Both the position numbers and the translations under genes were made by a program. DNA of 64,000 nt from contig NZ_JACIIZ010000001.1 in the NCBI RefSeq assembly GCF_014205765.1, positions 615,100-679,099 of the forward strand, read 5' to 3'. Of this stretch, positions 54,779-61,167 are shown one piece after another (position 1 is the stretch's first letter; each line of letters starts with the position of its first letter). This stretch comes from Nitrospirillum iridis. GTDB lineage: Bacteria > Pseudomonadota > Alphaproteobacteria > Azospirillales > Azospirillaceae. The notes beneath the pieces are model-generated. The model ran no database searches and was not told the origin of the DNA. It was given only the letters and a program-made list of their open reading frames with translations.

Positions 54779-55546
54779 ATGCCGCAATCCGCCCTTCCGG
54801 CCCGCCGTTTCGGTCGCGTCCTCCTCACCAACGACGATGGCATCAACGCCCCGGGTCTGGCCCTGCTGGCGGAACTGGCGGCGGAGATCGCGGACGAGGT
54901 CTGGGTGGTGGCGCCGGAAAAGGACCAGAGCGGCATGTCCCGCGCCGTGACCCTGATGGCGCCCTTGCGGGTGGAGGAGCGGGGGCCCCGCCGCTACGCC
55001 GTGACCGGAACGCCCAGTGACTGCGCCATCTTTGGCCTGCGCCACCTGCTGAAGGACTCAGCCCCGGATTTGGTACTGTCCGGTGTCAACCGAGGCGCCA
55101 ATGTCGGGGACGAGGTGCCTTATTCCGGCACCGTGGCGGCCGCTCTGACCGCCCGCCTGCTGGGTGTCCCCGCCATCGCCTTCAGCCAGGTCGTCACCGA
55201 CCGGACGCATGTGCGCTGGGACACGACCCGGGCCTTGCTGCCCCGGGCGCTGGATCATGCGCTCGGCCTGCGCGTGGCCGGCAACGCCGTGCTGAACGTC
55301 AACTTCCCCGATCTGGACGCGGCCGATGTCGGCGACGTCGTGGTGACGCGGCAGAGCCGGGGCACGCTGGATCGCATCGATGTCGAGGCCCGCACCGATC
55401 TGCGCGGTGGCAATTACTACTGGATGTCCTTCCGCCGCCATATGCCCATCCTGGGCCCGGACACCGACGCCGGCGCCCTGAAGCACGGCCTGATATCCAT
55501 CACCCCCATCGGTTTCGACATGACTGCCCCGGAAGGCATAGCCTGA
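54779..55546 (+). CDS. surE: 5'/3'-nucleotidase SurE
   Basis: 255 aa metal-dependent nucleoside monophosphate phosphatase. The N-terminal motif RVLLTNDDGINAPG carries metal ligands Asp19 and Asp20; VVAPEKDQSGMSRAVTL carries the conserved Ser; VLSGVNRGANVGDEVPYSGTVAAAL carries the Asn ligand. GAGG lies about eight bases before ATG 54779. surE often clusters with pcm and nlpD; those genes are not next to it here. Confidence 0.96.
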   Translation: MPQSALPARRFGRVLLTNDDGINAPGLALLAELAAEIADEVWVVAPEKDQSGMSRAVTLMAPLRVEERGPRRYAVTGTPSDCAIFGLRHLLKDSAPDLVLSGVNRGANVGDEVPYSGTVAAALTARLLGVPAIAFSQVVTDRTHVRWDTTRALLPRALDHALGLRVAGNAVLNVNFPDLDAADVGDVVVTRQSRGTLDRIDVEARTDLRGGNYYWMSFRRHMPILGPDTDAGALKHGLISITPIGFDMTAPEGIA

Positions 55547-55659
55547 CAGAGACCACCCTGGCCCGCCCCTTGCTTTCGTATAAGGCTAAGGGGGCCGGCG
55601 GCCGGTCCCCATGTACGCCCAGGTCCCTGTGAGGGCCAGGCAAGCCAAGGGGTTCCGCC

Positions 55660-55854
55660 ATGACGGGGGTATCGGTTTTCCAGGGAAAGATTTGCCGGGT
55701 GGGCAAGACCGTGCTGGCCGTGGGGCTGGCGCTGGGCGCCCTGAGCGGGTGCGTGGTGGTCGATGCCGCCGGCACGGCCGTGGGCGCGGCGGCGGATGTG
55801 GCCGGCACGGCGGTCAGCACCACGGCCAAGGTGGTCACGGCACCCGTCCGCTGA
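55660..55854 (+). CDS. Small lipoprotein (NF038104-like)
   Basis: 64 aa. Hydrophobic helix KTVLAVGLALGALSGC ends in a lipobox (LSGC) with Cys as the lipidated residue; the mature part VVVDAAGTAVGAAADVAGTAVSTTAKVV is a small amphipathic helix. This Val-Val-Asp pattern with Ala/Val repeats is typical of short alphaproteobacterial lipoproteins. ATG 55660 is preceded by AAGGGG. It lies in its own transcript after surE; function unknown. Confidence 0.7.
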   Translation: MTGVSVFQGKICRVGKTVLAVGLALGALSGCVVVDAAGTAVGAAADVAGTAVSTTAKVVTAPVR

Positions 55855-55857
55855 CGG

Positions 55858-57507
55858 TCACCCCAGCTCGATGCGATTGCGGCCGGCGTTCTTGGCGCGG
55901 TAGAGCGCCGCGTCGGCCGCCAGGTTCAGGGCCTTGGCGTCCAGTCCGGGCCTCAACCCCACCACGCCGCCGGAGAACGTCACCTGGAACTGGGTGTCGC
56001 CGTGGACGTAGGGGATTTCGCTGAACTGCTGGCGCAACAGGTCCAGCCGTTCCGCCGCGTCCTTGGCATTGGTGTGGGGCATCAAGACGGCGAATTCCTC
56101 GCCGCCATAGCGTCCGATCATGTCGGTGCGCCGCAGCCGTTGTTGCAGCAGTCGGGACAGCCCCTTGATCACGCGATCGCCGGCACTGTGGCCATAGCTG
56201 TCGTTGACTTTCTTGAAATGGTCGATATCCAGCATGGCGAAGGACAGGTTCGTCCCGTCGCGTTGAGCGCGCGCGACCTCCGCCGCCAGCAGATCCTGGA
56301 TCATGGGGTGATTGTAGGCGCCGGTCAGGCCATCGCGTACCATCAGCGCCTTCAACTGGCGGGCCCGGCGGGCGCGGGCGCGCACGGTTTCGGCCAGGTC
56401 GCCCAGGTCGACCGGCTTGGTCAGATAGGCGTCGACGCCCGTGCGCACGGCGTAGCGCTGCGTTTCCGCGTCCAGGTCCGCCGTGAGGAAGACGATGGGC
56501 AGGGCCAGCAGGGCGTCATACTGGCGCAAGACCGACGCCAGCTCGAAACCCGTGCATTGGGGCATGATCAGGTCGGTGACCATGAGGTCGGCGTTGTGGT
56601 CGTACAAGGCCTCCACCGCCTGTAATGGATCGGTCACCAGCCGGGTGTGCATGCCGGCCGACTGCAGCGCCGTCTCATAATAGGCGCCCAGGGTGGCGTC
56701 GTCGTCCACGATCAGGATGCGCAACGGCTGGTCCGGTTCGCGCTCCGTCAGGCGATCCAGATGATCAACCAGGGCGTTGGCGTCGGGCGGCTTCACGACA
56801 TAGGCGTCGCAGCCGGCCCGCGCCGCCGCCAGGCGGGCGGCAAAGCCCGTGGCCGACGAAAGCGCGATGGTCGGTATCTTGCGGCCCCTGGCGTCGGCCA
56901 GTTGGGCGGAGCCCGGCGCCATGTCATGTGGGTTCACATCCAGGATCACCGCTTCCGGCGCCGATCGGCCCGCCGCCGCCGCCAGCCCCGCGGCGTCCTG
57001 GAAGATGGTCATCTCATAGCCGTAGGCGGCCAGGATCTCACCCAGGTCGCCAGCCTCCTCGCCATGCCCCCTCATCAGATAGACGGTGCGCAACGTGCCG
57101 TGCGGGGCGGGGGTTGGGGCGGTGGGCAGGGATTCGACCGGGGCGGGGGGGGCGGCGGCGGTCACCGACCGCTCCAGTCCGGCGATGGCCTCCCACAGGG
57201 CGGTGGGGGGGATGCCCCCCGGTTGGTTCACCACCCCTTCCAGCGCCCGGGCGGCTACAGTGAGTTCCGGCAGGCCGAACGTGGCGCCAGACCCCGCCAG
57301 GGCATGGGCCATGCGCGCCATTTCCATGCGCGCGCGCTGGGTGGCGTCAGTGTCCGGATCGGTGACCGCCTTCGCGGCCTGGCGTATCTGCGCCAGGCGA
57401 TCGGGCAGGCCGGCCGTGAAGTCCTGGCGGATCTTCCGCACCCGCGCCAGCAACTCCTCGGGTAGGGATGCCGTCGACGGCATATCGGAGAAGGTGTCGG
57501 TGCTCAT
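55858..57507 (-). CDS. Hpt - pseudo-receiver - receiver - GGDEF diguanylate cyclase
   Basis: 549 aa cytoplasmic signalling protein. Hpt-like helical domain with phospho-acceptor candidate His68 (MARMAHALAGSGATFG). A first receiver-like domain (about 140-260; RTVYLMRGHGEEAG, EAVILDVNPHD) lacks the normal acidic pocket. A complete receiver follows (RILIVDDDATLGAYYETAL, phospho-Asp in LMVTDLIMPQ, Lys in YLTKPVDL), then GGDEF: RDGLTGAYNHPMIQDLL and active-site loop RYGGEEFAVLMP, so c-di-GMP synthesis is plausible. An RxxD inhibitory site was not clear. It starts two bases after the stop of a single-domain response regulator, surely one operon. Confidence 0.88.
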   Translation of the reverse strand: MSTDTFSDMPSTASLPEELLARVRKIRQDFTAGLPDRLAQIRQAAKAVTDPDTDATQRARMEMARMAHALAGSGATFGLPELTVAARALEGVVNQPGGIPPTALWEAIAGLERSVTAAAPPAPVESLPTAPTPAPHGTLRTVYLMRGHGEEAGDLGEILAAYGYEMTIFQDAAGLAAAAGRSAPEAVILDVNPHDMAPGSAQLADARGRKIPTIALSSATGFAARLAAARAGCDAYVVKPPDANALVDHLDRLTEREPDQPLRILIVDDDATLGAYYETALQSAGMHTRLVTDPLQAVEALYDHNADLMVTDLIMPQCTGFELASVLRQYDALLALPIVFLTADLDAETQRYAVRTGVDAYLTKPVDLGDLAETVRARARRARQLKALMVRDGLTGAYNHPMIQDLLAAEVARAQRDGTNLSFAMLDIDHFKKVNDSYGHSAGDRVIKGLSRLLQQRLRRTDMIGRYGGEEFAVLMPHTNAKDAAERLDLLRQQFSEIPYVHGDTQFQVTFSGGVVGLRPGLDAKALNLAADAALYRAKNAGRNRIELG

Positions 57508-57509
57508 GT

Positions 57510-57896
57510 CTAGCCGATGCCGTTCCATAGCTCGCGCACGGTGTCGGGTAGGCCCATGGGATCGAAGGGCTTCGCGAGGACCCCCACGGCACCCAGCGAC
57601 TTGAACCACGCCACGTCCGATGGCTGCGACTTGGCGGTCATGAACGCGACGGGAATGGCCCCCAGGGCAGGGCGCTGGCGCAGGGCGGCCAAGGTGGCGG
57701 GACCGTCCATGACCGGCATCATGGCGTCCAGCAGGACAAGCTGCGGCGTCCAGTCCTCCAGGAGTTCGAGCGCCCGGGCGCCGGATTCCGCCATCCGCAC
57801 GTCGAAGCCGCCGACATGGCGCAGGCTGAGTTCCACGATGGCACGGATGTCGGGCTCGTCATCAACATAGAGGATGCGGTTCAGTGCTTCGGCCAT
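57510..57896 (-). CDS. Single-domain response regulator
   Basis: 128 aa CheY-like receiver. NRILYVDDEPDIRAIVELSL has the acidic pair at residues 12-13, LVLLDAMMPVMDG the phospho-acceptor Asp57, FMTAKSQ the Thr/Ser switch and GVLAKPFDPM the Lys. It has no output domain, so it acts by protein contact, most likely on the Hpt-REC-REC-GGDEF protein encoded two bases downstream. ATG 57896 is the first good start. Larger open frames on this strand that run into fusA are artefacts. Confidence 0.9.
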   Translation of the reverse strand: MAEALNRILYVDDEPDIRAIVELSLRHVGGFDVRMAESGARALELLEDWTPQLVLLDAMMPVMDGPATLAALRQRPALGAIPVAFMTAKSQPSDVAWFKSLGAVGVLAKPFDPMGLPDTVRELWNGIG

Positions 57897-58271
57897 GCTG
57901 CCTCGGGATTCTGAGCGGGAAGGGGCGCCGTCCTCGGTATTAATGATGTAACAGGGTAACTGTGGGCAAGGGCGCGCGCAAATGGAGTCGGGCTGCGCCC
58001 TTATGGTGGACCCCGGCCCGCGCGGCGGTCCCTTTGGCCGAAAGGGCCGCCATGCGTCGAAATCTCCCCTGCTCAGGGGTGACATGCCGCATGAGCCCTT
58101 GGAAAACGTGGCGGAACGCGCTAGATATCCGGCCGCCCGGGAGGTAAAGCGGCGTGCCGTCGACCCCCCGGTTTTTTTCGTGCGGGTCCCTTCGGGCCCG
58201 CGCTCGTTTTTGAACTTCCCCCGCGCCGGCTTCATATCTTTGCACCGGACGTTGGACGACGGAGCCCCCTT
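57897..58271 (+). other. 375-bp gap and leader region upstream of fusA
   Basis: It holds promoters for the response-regulator operon (minus) and fusA (plus). T-rich patches (GGTTTTTTTCG at 58170-58180) and the hairpin at 58182-58211 fall in the fusA leader. No coding frame is supported. Confidence 0.5.
58182..58211 (+). terminator. Terminator-like hairpin in the fusA leader
   Basis: GCGGGTCC-CTTC-GGGCCCGC followed by GCTCGTTTTT. It points toward fusA and lies about 60 bases before its ATG, so it could be an attenuator of fusA or a terminator that shields fusA from upstream transcription. Confidence 0.55.
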
Positions 58272-60413
58272 ATGCCCCGCAGCACACCGCTGGACGATAT
58301 TCGCAACATCGGCATCATCGCCCACGTCGATGCCGGCAAGACGACGACCACCGAGCGCATCCTGTACTACACGGGTCGCAAGCACACGATCGTCGACATC
58401 CATGACACCAAGGACCTGAAGTCGTCGACCACGACCGACTATCTGGAACAGGAACAGAAGCGCGGCATCACCATCCAGTCCGCGGCCGTGTCCTGCTTCT
58501 GGAAGAACAAGAAGATCAACCTGATCGACACCCCAGGCCACGTGGACTTCACCATCGAGGTGAACCGCTCCCTGCGCGTGCTCGACGGTGCGGTGGTGGT
58601 GTTCGACGGTGTGGCCGGTGTGGAGCCGCAGACCGAGACCAACTGGCGCTTGGCGGACAACTACAACGTTCCGCGCATGTGCTACGTCAACAAGATGGAC
58701 CGTTCGGGCGCCAGCTTCGGCCGCTGCGTGGACATGATCCGCAAGCGCCTGGGTGCCACCCCGGCCATCATCCAGTTGCCGCTGGGCTCGGAAGACAACT
58801 TCCGTGGCATGATCGACCTCGTCGAGATGAAGGCTTACGTCTGGTTCTCCGAGGAAAAGGACAGCCAGTGGGAAGTCTGGGACGTCACCGACGACCTGGC
58901 CGACAAGCTGAAGATCACCAACGCCTATGACCGTGAGCTGCTGGGCAAGGTCGCCGAGTACCGCGCCGAGCTGATCGACACCTGCCTGATGCTCGACGAT
59001 GCCGCCATGGAGCAGTATCTGGAGAGCGGCGAGGAGCCGTCGGCCGCCGTGCTGAAGGAATGCCTGCGCAAGGGCACCCTCCAGGCCGTCTTCACCCCGG
59101 TTCTCTGCGGTTCCTCGTACAAGAACAAGGGCGTGCAGCAGCTGCTGGACGCGGTGATCTGGTACCTGCCGTCGCCGACCGAAGTCGAGGCGATCAAGAC
59201 CGTGGACCCGGACGGCAACCCGAACGGCGAGCGTCTGTCGTCGGACGACGAGCCCTTCTCCGGCCTGGCCTTCAAGGTCATCAACGACAAGTACGGCGCC
59301 CTGACCTTCGTGCGCGTCTACTCCGGCGTTGTCTCCAAGGGCACCTCGCTCCTGAACACCACCCGCGGCAAGCGTGAGCGCATCGGCCGTATCGTGGAAA
59401 TGTTCGCCAAGGAAGCGAACGACCTGGACGAGGCGCGCGCGGGCGACATCGTGGCCTTCGTCTCGCTGGCCGAGACGGATACCGGTGACACCCTGTCCGA
59501 CCCCACCGCCCCGGTGGTGCTGGAGCGCATGCGCTTCCCCGACCCCGTCATCAGCGTGTCGGTGGAGCCGAAGAACCGTATCGACCAGGACAAGTTCGGC
59601 GCCGCCCTGGGCAAGATGGTCCGCGCGGATCCGTCGCTGCGTCTGGAAACGGACCGCGACACCGGCCAGACCCTGCTGCGCGGCATGGGCGAGCTGCACC
59701 TGGAAGTGACGCTCGACCGTATGCGCACGGAGTTCGGCGTGGAAGGCGTGATGGGCCGTCCGCAGGTGGCCTATCGTGAGACGATCACCAAGACCGTCGA
59801 ATACACCTACACCCACAAGAAGCAGACCGGTGGTTCGGGCCAGTTCGCCGAAGTGAAGATCCGCTTCGAGCCGAAGGAGCGCGGCGAGGGCTTCAAGTTC
59901 ACCGACAAGGTCGTCGGCGGCACCGTGCCGCGCGAATACGTCCCGTCGGTGGAAAAGGGCCTGACCGTTCAGAAGGAAGACGGCGTCCTGGCCGGCTACC
60001 CGACCGTGGACTTCGAAGCCACCCTGCTGGACGGCAAGTACCACGAAGTGGACTCGAACGCCCTGACGTTCGAAATCGCCTCCAAGGCTTGCTTCCGCGA
60101 AGGCATCCGGACCGCTGGTCCGATCCTGCTGGAGCCGGTGATGAAGGTCGAGGTCGTGGTTCCCGATGACTACCTGGGTGATGTGATCGGCGACATCAAC
60201 CGTCGTCGCGGCACGGTGCTGGGCCAGCTTGAGCGTGGCCACAACATCGCCGTCGAATCCCACGTGCCGCTGTCCGAAATGTTCGGTTACATCGGTCAGC
60301 TGCGCGGCATGACCTCGGGTCGTGGCTCCTACACCATGGAGTTCTCGCACTACGAGCCGGTGCCGAAGAACGTGGCCGACGAAATCGTGGCGAAGAGCGG
60401 CAAGGCCGCTTGA
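58272..60413 (+). CDS. fusA: Elongation factor G with unusual switch I, not in the str operon
   Basis: 713 aa translational GTPase catalysing ribosome translocation, five-domain layout. G1 AHVDAGKT at residues 17-24, G3 DTPGHVDF, G4 NKMDRSG; domain II-V motifs ([63 protein letters not shown]) are intact. Switch I reads [27 protein letters not shown] where ordinary proteobacterial EF-G has a shorter [20 protein letters not shown], an insertion. rpsL, rpsG and tuf are not adjacent. Codons are strongly biased (CGT, GGT common) compared with neighbours, so the gene is probably highly expressed and may be the main EF-G. A terminator follows. Confidence 0.93.
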   Translation: MPRSTPLDDIRNIGIIAHVDAGKTTTTERILYYTGRKHTIVDIHDTKDLKSSTTTDYLEQEQKRGITIQSAAVSCFWKNKKINLIDTPGHVDFTIEVNRSLRVLDGAVVVFDGVAGVEPQTETNWRLADNYNVPRMCYVNKMDRSGASFGRCVDMIRKRLGATPAIIQLPLGSEDNFRGMIDLVEMKAYVWFSEEKDSQWEVWDVTDDLADKLKITNAYDRELLGKVAEYRAELIDTCLMLDDAAMEQYLESGEEPSAAVLKECLRKGTLQAVFTPVLCGSSYKNKGVQQLLDAVIWYLPSPTEVEAIKTVDPDGNPNGERLSSDDEPFSGLAFKVINDKYGALTFVRVYSGVVSKGTSLLNTTRGKRERIGRIVEMFAKEANDLDEARAGDIVAFVSLAETDTGDTLSDPTAPVVLERMRFPDPVISVSVEPKNRIDQDKFGAALGKMVRADPSLRLETDRDTGQTLLRGMGELHLEVTLDRMRTEFGVEGVMGRPQVAYRETITKTVEYTYTHKKQTGGSGQFAEVKIRFEPKERGEGFKFTDKVVGGTVPREYVPSVEKGLTVQKEDGVLAGYPTVDFEATLLDGKYHEVDSNALTFEIASKACFREGIRTAGPILLEPVMKVEVVVPDDYLGDVIGDINRRRGTVLGQLERGHNIAVESHVPLSEMFGYIGQLRGMTSGRGSYTMEFSHYEPVPKNVADEIVAKSGKAA

Positions 60414-60480
60414 GCCTGATTTCTTTCGGGCCCGGTTCGCCAGGCGATTGAGTGCCTGGATTAGACGATTGAGTACATGG

Positions 60481-60508
60481 AACGGCCGCCCCCAGGGGCG
60501 GCCGTTTT
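60481..60508 (+). terminator. Intrinsic terminator of fusA
   Basis: AACGGCCGCCCC and GGGGCGGCCGTT with a tiny apical loop, followed by TT, 68 bases after the fusA stop. A strong Rho-independent-type hairpin. Confidence 0.8.
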
Positions 60509-60829
60509 CATTGGTACGCCCAGCATAGGCGCGTTCTCGCGGGTGGAGGCCGGCGCCAGCCGCCAGCTCGGCCGGTTTGGCGTCATGCAGTGGAACGGAC
60601 CACCCAGTTCCGCCAGGCCGTTGCCTCGCTGGGACAGCCCCAATGGCCCGGCAGACGCTCCCGCAAAATGGTCCTCTGGCCGGTGTGCCCCTGGTGGTCA
60701 AGGGCGCGGGCGGCTTTCAGGTCCGTCCGGCGACGGAGGTGGGGAGGCTGCTGAGGCGCGCTCCCTTATGATGGCGTTGGAATTTGCTTTGATACCGGGG
60801 CGGTTACCACCGTGCACCCGGGAACCGCG

Positions 60830-61073
60830 ATGAGCGATCCGCCGTCGCACGTCAAATCACTTACAGCGACGGCGGCTCAGATCAACAATGGTAACGTACC
60901 CGGGCGCTCCCTATGACGGGGTCAACGTGGCGCCAGGGCCGTCGAACAATGATCCCGCCGGATACATCAACACTGGCATCCAATTCCTCTTGGGGAACGC
61001 TGTGCTTTACGATCTGGTTGGCGGCAATATTAATGTTATGCCGTACACGACAGCCACTTTTAATGCGTCTTGA
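60830..61073 (+). pseudogene. Possible small gene interrupted by a +1 frame change
   Basis: ATG 60830 has GGGAA five bases upstream and opens MSDPPSHVKSLTATAAQINNGN, but stops after 28 codons at 60916. Shifting frame by one base near the CCCGGG at 60900 gives a coherent continuation, APYDGVNVAPGPSNNDPAGYINTGIQF... to TATFNAS, ending at 61073. The downstream part alone (ATG 60888, 61 aa) has no ribosome binding site. The joined product, about 80 aa, is Asn/Gly/Thr-rich and unrecognised. It could be a broken gene, a sequencing error or a programmed frameshift. Confidence 0.35.
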
Positions 61074-61167
61074 CCAGTTTTGTCAGGCCGCGATGGGTGA
61101 AACTCATCATCGCCTGGCATCGGCGGCGATTGCCGCCCGCTGCTGTCAAGCGCGGTAGCGTCCGGCA

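Larger units (their letters stand above)
60414..61167. other. 754-bp gap between fusA and the repeat-protein gene
   Basis: It contains the fusA terminator, a GC-rich stretch without a supported gene (60510-60820; one frame contains PLVVKGAG, a short resemblance to the UPF0303 core and probably chance or a decayed fragment), the possible frameshifted small gene at 60830-61073, and a small hairpin GGCGGC-GATT-GCCGCC at 61122-61137 that could end the repeat-protein transcript. Confidence 0.45.

Noticed and set aside
57510..60701. 1063-codon open frame on the minus strand
   Set aside because: Only its last 128 codons are real (response regulator, start 57896). The rest is antisense to fusA and the leader.
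60690..60760. Fragment of a UPF0303 gene (PLVVKGAG)
   Set aside because: The match is eight residues and the flanks do not align with the intact gene at 13647; too short to call a pseudogene.
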